Notes: generated by a model from the sequence alone, not told the origin. DNA of 64,000 bases from Litoditis marina (GCA_964036275.1 OZ038439.1:248001-312000), one strand, 5' to 3'; counted from the first letter of the stretch, positions 12,801 to 23,890 are shown. A program made the numbers and translations.

Positions 12801-15800
12801 GTTTGACTCAACAGAATTTTTAGTTTTTTTTCTGCTTCCGATTTCGAAATGATAATAGCTTTTTTATATAATTACATAATTTAACAACAAATCTTCACTT
12901 TTCACTTCCCGAATGTTCCCAAAACGTACCATGTTGTACGGGATCATATTCGATGTCAAAGAGCACCCACGACTCAATAAAACAACAGAAGACCGCGACA
13001 AAGATCTGCAAAAGACAATTGCATAAATAATTACCATAATTGGATGTATATCCCCCCAGGGGTTACGATGTTCATAATTTCCGTTTGGAGCGTCGGAACA
13101 CTGCCCACGTAGACCAAGGTTCAGATGACCCCCTCAGGGGATTATATATTTTCAATATAACAAGTTATGAGAGTTTTCCACGTTTGCATGGTGTATAAAT
13201 ACGTTCCTGGAGGAGAACGATCAATGTCGAGTAAAAATTGAGAAAGTCTCGCGGTCGGTACATTGAGCATGGGTCAAACCACAACTAAACCTAGATCACA
13301 CCTTCTACCAAGGTGTTGTTTCTGGTTAATCGATACATTTATTTGCAATTTGACACGTGACGTTTCACTATCTCACATGGTCAGGTGTGGCACGTTAGGT
13401 GTGGAGAAATAGAAAACATTATAGAAAAAAAGGCATAATACATATTATTTCTATGCGCTGATAGTGACAAATTACAATAGGCAACGATTGCGTGTTCAAA
13501 GAATTGCCCAATGAGATACTTTTGCATACGGCCTCAAAAGTTGTAGTAACTAACCACGGCGATTCTGGGTTCTCGGTTGAGTCTGAGATGGGTGTATGGT
13601 CGGTATACTGCCACGTAGCGGACCGCCGAGAGAACCAACCAACACCAGATGGAAAAGGCACTCGTGGTGTGGATTATGAACAGATCCAACTGGAAGGGTG
13701 AGGATTAGAGTAGAAATTCAATAAGCATTCATCTTATGTGAAACACAAAATGATCTAGTTGGATCGTTCTTTGACGTTGAACTTGACAAAAGTTGCTAAA
13801 AAGGTTGTCGTGAGAAATCGGGTCAAAAGTAAGCGAACTGTGTAAAGATAAAACCACATTATACAAGCAGATAGCTGAAATAATATTTAAGTTTGTTAGA
13901 AGCACACTGTTATTTCATTGAAGGTTTCTCTGTATTAAGGTGCAAACAACATCATTTCTCAATAACTTGATCTGAAACTGACCTTGCAGACCATGTTCAA
14001 GAACCACGGATCTGTTATTCGGAAGTATCGTTGTGTTAGCATGAATAGAAGAGCGAGAAGACATACTGAAAAACTAGGTTCAAAATACAAAATTTTCAGA
14101 GACAGCAATTTCACAAATTTGGGTATCGCAAGGCTTCCTTCACATTGTTTTCAATCGAATCTTTCAAAATTTTCTTACTGAAACTATTGTTGTTGTAATC
14201 TTATAATGACGGAAGACGAAAACAGTCAAAAGGCAATAACAAGGCATCAGGGTAGGCTTCAAGTTGAAAAGTATAAGAAGCATAGTTATTCATGGGAAAT
14301 TAGAGAGAAAAGGATATAAAGAGAAAAAATGAGGGAGTTAGAGAAAGAGAGAGTGAAAAAGAAAGAAAGGAAAAGAGAGACAGATAGAGAAAAGGAGAGA
14401 GAGAGAGAGAGAGAGAAAGAAAGAGAGGGAGGGGGGGGGGGCGTCCAGACCGTGATAGAACTGCATCTAACCTGTATCTGCAGCCGCCATAGTGGTCAGT
14501 AGAAAAAGTGACGTCTTCGTGGTGGAGGAAGATCGTCGTCTGAAAGGTCAAAACTCAAACTTTAAAGTACAAAGGTCAAGCTACAAAGGTCGAACTACAC
14601 AAATCAACCTCAGACATAAAGTATATGACCAATTTAACGTTATTTAGGACATTTCTTGTTAAGTTTTTCTAGGTTAGGGCCAATTCGGGCTACATTTCAT
14701 CATTTTCAACCATTTATGAACCAGAATCTGCCATTTTCCCCTCTTCACTTCTAAAACTTTTGCACAATCTTCGAGAATCATTAAATTTATATGATGTTTG
14801 CGGCTACCCCCAACGTCTAGCACTGCATATTCATATAATTCATGAATATTATTCAGGTGAAAATGAATAACACGGAATTATGAATATTGGTAGACGAACA
14901 CTAAAATCAATGAAGAATATTACCTGTTACGTCACAGGGTCCAACTTGTTGCTTTTGAATAAAGTTAAATTGTTCTTGTTTTTCACGTTCAATTACATTT
15001 ATGCTTTCAATCATATGAGTTTTCCTCCCTAATATTGGTAGAGGAATACTTCAATCAATGAGACGTTACGTCAACCAACTTATCGATGCTCTTCAACTTT
15101 AGTATACGAACTGTATGATTTAGTTGTACAATAGTTTTTTCCGAATGTAAAGTTCTTTTTAGGCCCTCTGTCTAATTTTATTTTGCCGAGAATCGCAACG
15201 AAATCAACTTTTGCCTAGATCTCTGATCCCATAAAAGACGAAAAACCATCATTAGAGCCACACGGTTGGCGGCAAAATTAGAATGGAAATTAAGTTCTTT
15301 TGGGACGTCATTAGTTATTCGGAACATCAGAATTCTTAGAATTCATTGTGGAAAGGTTCATAGAAGAGGGTGGAAGTTGGACTTGATAAATGTAGATTGA
15401 GAACGCTTTTTCTCAACCCAATGTGTTTATAGTTTGATCTTTGTATGTGTTAGGCCGAATATGAGATTGTGTTTTAATACCTGCTGTGTTCCAAAACCAA
15501 CCTACAACTTAGATTTGTTTGTATGCTAATACACCTTGTTTTCCATCTCAATACTCCACTGCAACGCAGTACACAACTTGGTATTCTTTAGTTTTTTGCA
15601 ACTTTTTAATTACTATCAATTAAAAGTGTCCTTTGTCTATATCATGTCAATTGCAGCCAACTGCAGGAAATACGTCAGAGCCAATGATCTGACAATCCAT
15701 CCACATTTTTCAATTAAGGTTTTTTTTTGTCAGAACCGATTCCGAAAGAAATGAAACAAAAAGATGTGAAAGCATAGCACAAAACACAATGCTCTAAGTT

Positions 15801-17522
15801 GCGCATTCAGATATCAACATGGATACACTCCGTCATCTCTCTATAAAAGTGAGAAGAACCGAAAATTAATAGAGCATGCTGTAAAATTTCGGTATTTTCT
15901 TTTCATACGGTGTCTCTCGCTTTGCTGACCATTTAGCGAGACTCGGAGCAGAGAAATAGTGTGTGTTTGGGGAGACACAGGTTGTTAACTAATAGTCGGG
16001 ATGGTTCTAAACACAGATTCGGTTCCCTCCCTCGAAAAATGTTGAAACTCTTCAACAGACGTAGTTCAATAGGAAATCCAATCAAGTATTTTGAGTCAGC
16101 GAATCTCTATTTTCATCGAAAACAGATACAGGACACGACCCTCTAATGAGGGCAATGAAGCCAAAAAAGAGGAAAAAACAGGATGTTAACTACATTCAAC
16201 TTTTTCATGAATCATAGGAAGTGAATATCTTCATTCAGTTGATTACTGGCACAGTAAAACCCAGGGTTTTCTCAATATTCCGCTTATTAAATTTTACAGC
16301 GGAACTGTTGAAAAGTTTCCAATTAGTCATTTTCTCACAGAGAAACTTGGAAAACTGGTAAATTGTCAAATCTACAACTTTTCACAGTTAAAGTCTGAAA
16401 CGTCGGTGGTACGTTCAGCAACTTCTCAAACTCAGGTCAAAAACATCTTCCTTTCCTCCTACTTTCCCATCACTGAGCAATAACAGAAAACCGACTGTGT
16501 AAAAAACTTGTACAACAAGTTTCTTTTTTCTACAAGAGATTGAAAAACTGCTTCAAAATTCATTAAATTTCCTGTTTTCCCAACTCCTCCATACTTTTCT
16601 GCCGCCAATCGTGTGAATTGTCCATTAGGAAAGGGGGAATTAACACCAGCCCGCCTGGCCAATTGGCTCACAACGAATTCCAGGAAATAGGGGTATTTCA
16701 CAGGAAGAGTGGACTCAATCAAGGTCTAACTAAGTGTTAAGTACGTCACACTCTATTTTTGAATGACAAAAAAAGAGAATCTCCCTCTCTGCCTTTCTGC
16801 CTTTCTCTGTCTCTCTCTGTCTTTCTCTCTCCTTGTTTTCTTCTGTCTCACTCTTCCCTCTCTTTGTTCATAGTCTTTCTCTCTCTCTCTCTCTATTGTC
16901 TCCATTTCTTCCTCACTACGTTTTGCTCCTCTCCATAATCATTTTACTTCTTGTCAATAATTGTTCCTAAAGTTTCCCTCTACTGTTTTTTGACCATTCC
17001 TCCCAATTCCCCCTTGATTGCTGATTAGTTCAGTAATTCCCAAAAGGTCAGAAAAATGCTGCAATGACCATAGTCTAACACAACACGCGTCGTCTACGTC
17101 GTAAACAGATTTAGGTCAATCAATACCCATCAAAAACGTTAGGACATCGTAGACCACCCACATCCCGTGAAGAAAAACTCGGTATGTCTACCTCCTAACG
17201 GATAACTAGGGTTTATATGATTTTCCGAGAGCAAGACACGACCTCTTGACACATTTTTTAGCCCCATGACATGTGTCTGATCCACGTTAACTTTCTTACT
17301 TTGCAAAACGTGAAACGACACGTTTACACGTGACCTCTATCGAACTCACGTGGACTTCTTCCTTCTCCAGAACAATCCGATATTGGCAAATATCCCGAAA
17401 AGGGCTATGGAGACGAATATGTAGTGCCAGATTCGACGAGATCTGGCGTCGTCCGAAAAATCTTCGGATTCTTCTTCGAAATTCTCCTCTGAGTGGGGAG
17501 AAATCGAGAAGTTGTGCTGCAT
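874..17522 (-). CDS. Rhodopsin-like G-protein-coupled receptor, 11 exons, 416 aa
   Basis: Exons (minus, 5' to 3'): 17350-17522, 14472-14539, 13983-14065, 13555-13689, 12930-13005, 12361-12467, 2309-2456, 2055-2148, 1589-1784, 1263-1325, 874-981. Together they give 1251 nt in one frame, and every junction has GT/AG and matching phase. The product has a short acidic N-terminus, then TM1 (about residues 33-53), TM2 (68-92), TM3 (107-130), TM4 (153-173), TM5 (202-222), TM6 (308-330) and TM7 (350-375). Cys107 and Cys180 are placed for the canonical disulfide. The DRY position is VRY (131-133). TM6 has a proline (322) without CWxP, and TM7 has Asn364 but no NPxxY. Intracellular loop 3 is long, polar and basic (about 215-300). 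It should act in the plasma membrane; the ligand is unknown, though the layout fits a peptide-type class A receptor. The start is the first Met in exon 1. The exon 8 donor (2053-2054) was chosen because it restores phase. Intron 6 is about 9.9 kb because of a retrotransposon. Confidence 0.86.
1103..1223. mobile_element. Foldback MITE, GGACGATTATGTGG family, copy 2
   Basis: It is a palindrome with the same ends as the 589-712 copy: AAGTAGGACGATTATGTGG, then CCACATAATCGTCCTTCTT inverted. The inner CCTTTAAACTG / CAGTTTAAAGG arms are also kept. It lies in the last intron of the receptor gene, between exons 10 and 11. Confidence 0.75.
2915..3570 (-). repeat. 3' LTR of the retrotransposon
   Basis: This is a direct copy of 10419-11076. 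The ends read TATC...GATA rather than TG...CA. Inside, on minus, is a GGGTATATAAGCCGGC TATA-box promoter (about 3216-3232). It is missing two bases (GA) relative to the partner near 3282. Confidence 0.87.
3571..3582 (-). promoter_or_regulatory. Polypurine tract for plus-strand priming
   Basis: On minus the sequence is AAAGAGGGGGGA directly abutting the 3' LTR, the expected position and composition for a retrotransposon polypurine tract. Confidence 0.8.
3583..5081. other. Retrotransposon 3' internal region without a gene
   Basis: About 1.5 kb between the Gag-like stop codon and the polypurine tract. I find no pol-type motif on either strand; reading frames are short. Confidence 0.55.
5082..6041 (-). 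CDS. Gag-like capsid protein of the LTR retrotransposon
   Basis: This is a 319-residue ORF. The middle (about residues 45-215) has the look of a retrotransposon Gag: a LPVFKGNRDAKG start, a KFFENFNEIGTALGM helix, then LLPLQLRGKARAIHES and several amphipathic helices. The C-terminal third is strongly basic and Ser/Arg/Gln-rich, as expected for nucleic-acid binding, but I see no CCHC zinc knuckle. In Gag-only elements such a protein would form the particle in trans with a partner's enzymes. It sits near the 3' LTR, about 4.4 kb from the 5' LTR, which is unusual because gag normally follows the 5' LTR. The start is the first Met; an upstream spliced leader exon cannot be excluded. Family level is inferred from pattern only. 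Confidence 0.65.
   Translation of the reverse strand: MLRFHNRTAFEVESSDHDLDEKAMAQQQLLEVIDKLTDSMSNMALTAYAKKLPVFKGNRDAKGIRKFFENFNEIGTALGMDEAKLCTLLPLQLRGKARAIHESATNHEKQDWQAITAKLKNTLRTASYLDKVQKEVMKLKMGKTECPTVFCKRIRNTLNEAYPGNNILVTTMTRPLFVRGLWDTIKHTLLMLGPLKANFDILVSDAERIYDVIKLVSPRKDENHLVNRMNTIVDSLSEIIKRANQKQLRREGYKNRMLSRNYKSCENRERKYQQHYHGSKRSRNQTSQKLSVREENTSRYSESEQDEKSPTRFGRANLA
6042..10400. other. Long non-coding 5' internal region of the retrotransposon
   Basis: About 4.4 kb between the primer-binding site and the Gag ORF with no recognisable domain on either strand. It contains a foldback repeat at 6840-7080 and a run of CACGG-type short repeats near 8305-8410. It is mostly A/T-rich, with long T and C runs on plus. 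Confidence 0.5.
6840..7080. repeat. Foldback repeat related to the 274-bp satellite
   Basis: The motif GAGACTTGGCAGCGTGCCAA (6881-6900) recurs inverted as TTGGCACGATGCCAAAGAGT (7041-7060). The same words occur in the right-edge satellite as CTTTGGCATCGTGCCAACTT, and the stretch 6925-7000 matches another satellite segment in inverted sense. It is probably a degenerate inverted-repeat element that shares ancestry with the satellite. Confidence 0.55.
10401..10418 (-). promoter_or_regulatory. tRNA primer-binding site
   Basis: On minus, TGGAGGCTCCGGGAGATT begins immediately at the inner edge of the 5' LTR. TGG is the complement of a tRNA CCA end. I could not assign the tRNA. Confidence 0.7.
10419..11076 (-). 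repeat. 5' LTR of the retrotransposon
   Basis: It is the partner of 2915-3570 and carries the same internal TATA-box promoter on minus (about 10720-10736). Its outer side is followed by the CCCG target duplication. Confidence 0.87.
11937..12301. mobile_element. MITE with about 78-bp GC-rich inverted repeats
   Basis: The left arm (11937-12014) contains CTCGCCGGCGACATGGAGGG; the right arm (12224-12301) is its near-perfect reverse complement. The 210-bp centre is AT-rich. The arms contain repeated GTCGCCGGCG blocks. It lies in receptor intron 6, 60 bp from exon 6. Confidence 0.75.
12683..12784. repeat. Palindromic element with CCCGGCCCGGGTCGGGAT arms
   Basis: The left arm GCATGAAACATCCCGGCCCG and its inverted partner ending GTTGTTTTGCATGC bound a 100-bp foldback with inner ATCCCGACC/GGTCGG repeats. 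It lies in receptor intron 5. Confidence 0.6.
14338..14441. repeat. GA-rich low-complexity tract
   Basis: Imperfect AGAGAG/AAGAAAGAG runs with a G10 stretch, in receptor intron 2 just downstream of exon 2. Reading frames across it are meaningless. Confidence 0.8.
16780..16910. repeat. CT-rich microsatellite tract
   Basis: Imperfect TCTCTCTGTCTTTCTC repeats in the large first intron of the receptor gene. Confidence 0.8.
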
Positions 17523-18649
17523 TCTTGAAAAAAGAAAGAGAAAGTTATTGATTATTGTAACTTGATTATCGATTAGAGGACCGTGAAATGAAAAACGGAG
17601 AGAAATGAGAGTAAATCAGTTGAATGTGAGAAAACAGAAGAATAGAAAGTGGTTGAATCATAATAAATGCGAGTTGAAGTACCAACATCTTACTGTTTTC
17701 TAAGTCACCGGTAGATTAGATACTCATAGCTAGTCAACAAAATTTAAAAACATGAAATTTTACAAGATCCTTATCGAGCGTGTGAATAAGAGTAAACCGA
17801 GTCTTCCACTGCCTGTTTCAATATTCAGCGGAACATATTTGAGAGGTTAAGAAGCTCGGATTATGATATTAGTTTCATACTCGGTGTTTGAGGCAGCACA
17901 ATATGTAGAAAGGTAAACAGTCAATATTGAGGTGAGATGCCAGACACGTTATTTTTTCGCTAGAAAATATCGATAAACTTTGGTTTATGTCCCAAATACT
18001 CATTCACACAATTATAATACGAGTTTTTCTTGGAAGTCCCGGAAAAACTCGAATAACTGGTGAAATACACGTTTGAAAACGTTTGGCCATATAGTTTGAG
18101 GTGTTTTACGTATTGGGTAACTTGGACAAGTAAGGTTACAGATAGATTTCTGCAAAGTTAGTGAACATCAAACGCTGACAAATGTAACTTCAATGGAGCT
18201 AATCAGTAGTTATCGCTAAGGTTGACAGAAATCACAGAGTTGATTACAGCATTCAACTGATTCTGACAGAGATCGCATGTAGAAAGATGAAATAACAAAG
18301 TTGGATTGCAGAGGTTAGGGAAAACTGAACTATTTTTAAACTTCAAGAAGACCTAGCAGTTTATGGAGAGCTGAACTACAGTAGAACAATGCTGAATATT
18401 GGAGAAACTTAGCAACAACGTACTGAAATGCACTAAACTACACCAAAACTAAACCAGAATTTGAAATAAGAGCAACTCGAGATTTGTGAATCCTACACAT
18501 CTCCTAACCAGGAAGAATAGTGGTACGAGGTTCGTGGAAATATAATTATTCTTTCAGCCCGCGCAGCTTCCTTTGTATTCATACAATCCACGTAAATATG
18601 TACGCGCGCGAGTAGAGCAAGGTATAAACATTACGAGAGAGAGGAAGAA
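17523..18649. other. Upstream region of the receptor gene; no feature resolved
   Basis: About 1.1 kb of AT-rich DNA 5' to the receptor start codon. It should contain the promoter, but I cannot point to a defined element. A GCGCGCG run sits near 18602. Confidence 0.4.
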
Positions 18650-19060
18650 ATGAGAATGTTGTCAAGATTCGAAGTTACTCTAGCGAATCTTTCTCAAAAA
18701 TTGAGTTCAAATATTAGGGGAGAATATAACTCTTTTTGGAATGCAATTATAGACCATGTTTTAACTCTCACCCCTCCGCTCACACTTTCATTAAATGGAA
18801 ATATTGGATATTATTTAAACAATTCTCGAACTCCGGTTTCTCTGAAGCAGACAAATAGATTTTTACTTTACGAAAAGAAGTTCAAAAGGAAGGAAACTCT
18901 GTATCGACTGGAAGATAAAAGGGTTTCCAACAAGATTAAAACTATTCTCCATCATCTGTCTATGACTTCATTAATTATGATTCACGTAACCAAAATAGAG
19001 GAAATCAATTACCCAAATCTACCCAATTTCCTGTGCAAAACTCAGCAGAACGGAAACTAA
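18650..19060 (+). CDS. Open frame of 136 codons, doubtful
   Basis: This uninterrupted frame starts ATGAGAATG and is longer than most chance frames here. The product is basic and Asn/Lys/Leu-rich, without a signal peptide, membrane segment or motif I recognise. No partner exon with a convincing splice signal was found on either side. It may be chance or a decayed exon. Confidence 0.15.
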   Translation: MRMLSRFEVTLANLSQKLSSNIRGEYNSFWNAIIDHVLTLTPPLTLSLNGNIGYYLNNSRTPVSLKQTNRFLLYEKKFKRKETLYRLEDKRVSNKIKTILHHLSMTSLIMIHVTKIEEINYPNLPNFLCKTQQNGN

Positions 19061-19225
19061 TTTGTTTTCCCACGCCGCATGAGAAGAGAGGTGTCTGACA
19101 TAAAAATATTAACAAAATATAACGAAACTATTATATTTTTCAAACTTATTTACAGTAATATTGCAAGTTCGATGTTAGTTAGGTCATTGTGCTTTAAACT
19201 GTTATAATTTTAACAAAGAGGTTAA

Positions 19226-19757
19226 ATGAATATTTGCTCCGGGGAAGAAATAACAGAACCTTGCAAAAACCTGAACTTTGATTGCCTCATAATTGGAAGT
19301 ATGTCTGGACCTTTGAAAAGGACCTTTTTGCAGCTAATAATGATTGTCCACTCAATTGTTGGGCTATTGTTTTCGTCTAAAAACGGCGTTTCTCGACGCT
19401 TGAGAGTGACGGCAAAATGCAATTATGAGAGAACAATTGCGAAAGAAGGTAAGTATAGTCTTCTCCATTCCTACTAAGACTCGTACAGTATGAATGCGTT
19501 TTCCAGGTCGTTCCAATCACCTGAACGATATCAGAGAATTTGGCATTTTTTACAAAGAGGTTGACAATGTTTCGACAGAGTTGTATAGTGCCGCTACAGA
19601 GCAGTTATTGGGAGGTTGGAATGTGAACTGTAAGAGTCTTAGTAGGACATACTCCGACTATATGCAGGGGCGCCGAACATATCTGAATTGTAGTTCGCTT
19701 GTTATCATCAATCAGAGTCGGAACATAGGGAAACAAAGTGAAAACACAGCAGAGTAA
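19226..19757 (+). CDS. Possible two-exon gene of unknown function
   Basis: Exon 1 would be 19226-19447, with a GTAAGTATAG donor, and exon 2 would be 19505-19757, after a TTTTCCAG acceptor. The 57-base intron keeps the frame (phase 1) and has nematode-like size and signals, which is the only real argument for it. The joined product is about 157 residues, with a hydrophobic stretch near residues 35-55 and several cysteines. I recognise no family. The stop follows a GAAAACACAGCAGAG end. Chance is a serious alternative, since no third exon or promoter was identified. Confidence 0.3.
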
Positions 19758-19870
19758 GTGTGCTAGAATGTCCCTTCATCCCGTCCTGCGTCTCTCGCCC
19801 TGCCTCACTGTTTCTGTATCCCGGCGGGATGGGAGAGTAGAGAACAAGCGTGTGTTAGAGGAGATGCTGG
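19756..19870. repeat. Diverged copy of the CTGCGTCTCTC palindromic repeat
   Basis: It contains CTTCATCCCGTCCTGCGTCTCTCGCCCTG-like words and an inverted GGAGATGCTGGATGGG end. It is related to the better copy at 24833-25000. Confidence 0.5.
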
Positions 19871-19998
19871 ATGGGTTGAATTTGCCGGGTAATTCTAGCA
19901 TACGCATTCAGATCGGACCAATATCCACTATTTCAACTGGCTTTTCTTTGAACGACCCCTATAGAGGCAACAATTGCGAGAAGAGGCGAGTCTATTAG

Positions 19999-22026
19999 GC
20001 GGACCATTGATCACCCAAAATGATATTTCTCTCGGGTGAACCCCCCTCAACAACATGGGAATTGTTCATAGTTCAACGGAGAACACAGAACACAGCAGAA
20101 TAATGTGATATCCTATAGTAGACGGCAGACGCCTGTTGGTCAGGAGATATTCTCATGAGAAAGTGGCGAGATCAGCTCACGAGAGGAGTAGTTCACTAGT
20201 ACACCTACGTCATCCTCATATCATCAGGATGTAAGAGCGAAGAAATAGCGTATCTTTGAGGAGACCCAGGCTGTGATGGATAGGTCGAGATGTTCATGAG
20301 CACGGCCTCAGAGCATTCCACAAGTAGTAGGACATGTGGCAGAGATGAATGTAGTTTTATGTACCATATGCACAAGTAAACAAATACTGAAAAAGTTTTA
20401 TACATTTGTTACATGCTCACCCGGTTCAGATGGTGCCCACATTTATTACTTAGCTACGGCGCGAATTGGATTCTGGATTGTAAACAGGGTTGGTGAAGTT
20501 TTAAGAAACTTTTCAACTCGGCAATGTTTTTTGAGTCCATTTTCGTCAAAAATCTCAGGTGCCAGATATTGATCCTTCATGGTTTTAACTTTGATTTTTG
20601 ACTGTTATTTCATATTCTGTTGCCAAGGACCGTTTCTGCAGCTTTCGTGCATATTACACAATGAGTCGTGCGAATTTTGAATAGAGAAAAACCGCGAAAA
20701 AGCATGTCTTTCATTTTTCGACCGACTTACGCATTAGTGAGATCAAATTCCAGCTAAAGTATAAGATGGCCGAAAAATATTAAGTAGATTATACTCGCTT
20801 GAAAATATCATTCTAACAGGAAACTATGGACATTAATCTTCGTTAGGAAGATAAGCGTTTTAAACATTTTTCCAACGTATGTTCAAGGAACTTAAGCGAA
20901 CGATCATACTGTCGTTTCGACTTTGCTCCTTTTTCAACCCAGTTCGGGCTCGTTACAATGTATAATTTCGAAAAAAAAGCTATTTAAACTGAATGTACAG
21001 AATAAAAAAATTGAAAAAGTACGAAGCATGATAAAGTAAGGGTAATCACAAAAATATTCTCCATGTCGCGTAAAGGTAATTACTGTAATCAGAAGTATTC
21101 ATAATGGTTGGCTATTACATAATTATGTAGCAACATGTCCAAACATGTTGTTATCAAAAAATTACATGGTAAGTTAATTGTAAATGGAATAGAAAGTATT
21201 AGGAGCCAATAGCTAAGCAATGTTGATTTTGGGTTTGCGAGCAATGTTGAGGCAGAATTGCTTCCATATTAAAAGCTGAACATAGGAATAAGTGATCGAT
21301 TTCAGGAAGTTTTTTTTCACTTTCGCGTAGGTTTGTTGTGTACTTGCTGTAGATGAATGTGATTCAATGAAATTCACGTGAATAGTCACAAACTACGGAA
21401 AAAAGCCCGTTTTCAGCCTTTTCTACTTTTCTGTAAGTTTCTGGCATGAAAACAAACAAAAGCGTGTTTTGGTTTCCGTCTGAGCCGGGAACTCTCAATT
21501 ATGTTGACAGAATGCCCACCACCTATTTGGAAGGAACCTCAGGGGATTTAGAGAGGGAAGAGGAAGGAGATACAAACAATCTCTCCAATCTCATGAGGAG
21601 TTCTCGTGTAGTTCTCAAGAGAGCCTCTGGAGTGGGAGTAAGACATTTCGAGAAAGTTCTTAACGATCCTACAATCTCATGAGAATTTCACGTGATGTTT
21701 TCATGAGAAAAAGATGTACATCTTGAAAGAGAAACACATGAGAAGGAAAGTGCGAAGAATAGAGGTTAACAATTCATCATGGTAATGTGATGTTCTGATG
21801 AGAAAGAAATAACACTATCAGGAGTAATGCTTCACTCATGAGAAGTCTACTTGACGTTCTCATGGGAAAATCTGCAACGTCTTTTGTGAAAGTCACACCC
21901 TGCAACCCCATCAGTGATTCACATCATCTTTCCCACCAGAAGTTCATTAGTAACTACGTAGGATATCTGAATGTTGTAGCCTAGCGGCGAATACAATACA
22001 ATCTGGGAATACCAAGAAGTGGATCA
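19999..22026. other. No gene seen; scattered CTCATGAGA words
   Basis: No supported exon. A partial CTGCGTCTC-type repeat lies near 20213-20310. The decamer-like word CTCATGAGAA recurs on both strands at about 20150, 21590-21870, 23147-23190 and 59470-59500. It is self-complementary (TCATGA), so it may belong to an old dispersed repeat. Confidence 0.4.
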
Positions 22027-22150
22027 GTATATTGAATAGTCACGTAAAGTTAGCCTTCTAATGCGGAGTCTTGCACTTTTTCATTGTACGTTTCTGAATT
22101 CTTCTGTGTTTGAAAGATTTCACGTGACTGTGAAATTGACTAACAGTATA
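22027..22150. mobile_element. TA-flanked MITE, AGTCACGTAAAGTTAG family
   Basis: It starts TATATTGAATAGTCACGTAA and ends with an inverted counterpart (CACGTGACTGTGAAATTGAC, then CAGTATA). Copies at 32986-33117 and 35204-35337 share both ends and the middle GCACTTTTTCATTGTACG word. The TATA-type ends suggest a Tc1/mariner-like inverted-repeat element. Confidence 0.65.
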
Positions 22151-22489
22151 GTCAACTTCCTACTGAAACTCCTATAGAACACGTTCTAACGTTCGTTTCA
22201 ATTACTATTATCCAATGCGAACTTAAACTTTGTCTAAAACTTTTTGCACACTCTTTGTAAAATGGAATCAAAATCAAGTGTGAAATATGTTACGCTCCTC
22301 TTTAACATTCAAGTATTTAAAATGGAATAAAAATTAAGGAAGCATACGATAGGATTTTCTATTGGAGTGGAAAAGACTATAATTGACTTCTCAGGGATGA
22401 CGTAATGTACAATTATTTGCCTCTCGGAAACAAATAAACTCATTTCACGGTTCCTGGGCGCGTTCTTCGCAGCTAACAAACATTTTGAA

Positions 22490-22720
22490 GCGAGAGAGCA
22501 TAGAGATCGATGAGACGCAGATAGTCTGCATCTCTCTGATCTGCACACTGTCTCTTCTCAGAGCCCCTCAGAAACATTTGCGTTGGCCAACTACAAAAAC
22601 GAGAGAGAACGGAGGGCGCAGACAAGCTACTGACAGTCTGCGTCTCTCTGACCTGCACACTCTCTCGTTGGAACCGCTACAAAATTGGCTGAGCGCGTTC
22701 TTTGCAGAAAACTAATGAGA
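22490..22720. repeat. Two-copy direct repeat, about 115-bp period
   Basis: The block CAGTCTGCGTCTCTCTGACC, with following CTGCACACTCTCTCGTTGG, appears at about 22630-22672 and in diverged form at about 22513-22555. Both halves also contain GCGTTCTTCGCAG / GCGTTCTTTGCAG edges. Confidence 0.5.
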
Positions 22721-23379
22721 AATCTGGGAGAAGGAAGTGCTTTTCGAGCAATTTGCGGAACTTCTTTTCTATTCCCCGTGAGACATTTGGTAATACATGA
22801 GTTGGACATTAGTATGAATCAGGTTCCCACGATTTGTTGCGAGTAAACGATGTTTCTGTTCTGGCTTGATCTGGTGAACTTTCCAGGTTTAGTAAACAGA
22901 TGATGTGAAAGTTATTTCAGTGATATATACACAATGCCAGATGAATGTCGAGAGAATAACTTACAATACATTTATGTACTTTCAGTCTTCAGGAGCTATA
23001 GCAAACTGGTTGAGTCCAAACGGAACAGATACACAAGAATGTATTTTTGACCTCGAAAGTTAACCTCACCTTGTTAGACGCTGTCTGAATAGATAACTTA
23101 TTCGTAACTTTGCTAAGTCGCCAGTCGGCGTAGAATTCCCTCCAATCTCATGAGAAGTTCATATGAGTTTCTCATGAGATACCTCATGAGATTTTTGAGC
23201 AATTGCTACGGCGCCAGATGTTTGCAATATAGAGAAAATCAGGAAAACTGAGCCGAAAGTCTGGTGTAATTACAAATATAATGGAGGGCAGTTATGTTAT
23301 TCGTCGTTATGTTAGGCCTAACGAGGTAATTGACGTTTTTTCGTACGCCGCAGCACGATTTATGGAAATGTGGAGAGCT

Positions 23380-23890
23380 CAGAACAGACTTTGGATGAAC
23401 GGCCGGGGGCGGAGCTTAGCGGAGGGAGGGTTAACGTAGGGAGAAAGTACACGAGAACGGAGCAACGTACACGTGAATGTTTTGGTATATCACGTGATAG
23501 ACGTTGGGCGGGCGCACTTACTGGGGTTAGTACACGTGGCTCACGTGAAACTGAACGTGAACAAGGCGTTCTAAATAATTGTTCGTCATGAAGTAAATGA
23601 AATATCACAAATAGTTAATTGAGTAGTCATATTACATTGTCGTCGAATGTAGCTCAGAAAAGTATGGAGACGAACGCCTAGGAGGCGGGGCTTAGAGGAG
23701 GGATGGGCTCACGTACGCAGAAGAGTACACGTGAGCGAAGCATACAGCACGTGTGGAGTGATTAACAGCGAGAGGGCACGTCCACGAAACATGTATCACG
23801 TGAACGTTTCACGTAATGAACAGCGGAGAGGCGGGGCTTGGGAAAGGGCTGGAGTGAAAGTGCACACGAACGGGTGGTTTTACATAATTA
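23380..23890. repeat. CACGTG-rich repeated unit
   Basis: Three diverged copies of a unit contain GGCGGGGCTTAGAGGAGGG (about 23404, 23683 and 23832) followed by clusters of ACGTGA/CACGTG words. CACGTG (E-box-like) occurs at least six times. Frames across it are composition artefacts. Confidence 0.55.

Noticed and set aside
13046..13145. Possible palindrome CCCCCCAGGGG...CCCCCTCAGGGG
   Set aside because: The arms align poorly once gaps are counted; evidence is too weak to call an element.
13419..13661. 80-codon minus frame at 13419-13661
   Set aside because: It overlaps receptor exon 4 in another frame; the spliced receptor frame explains the sequence better.
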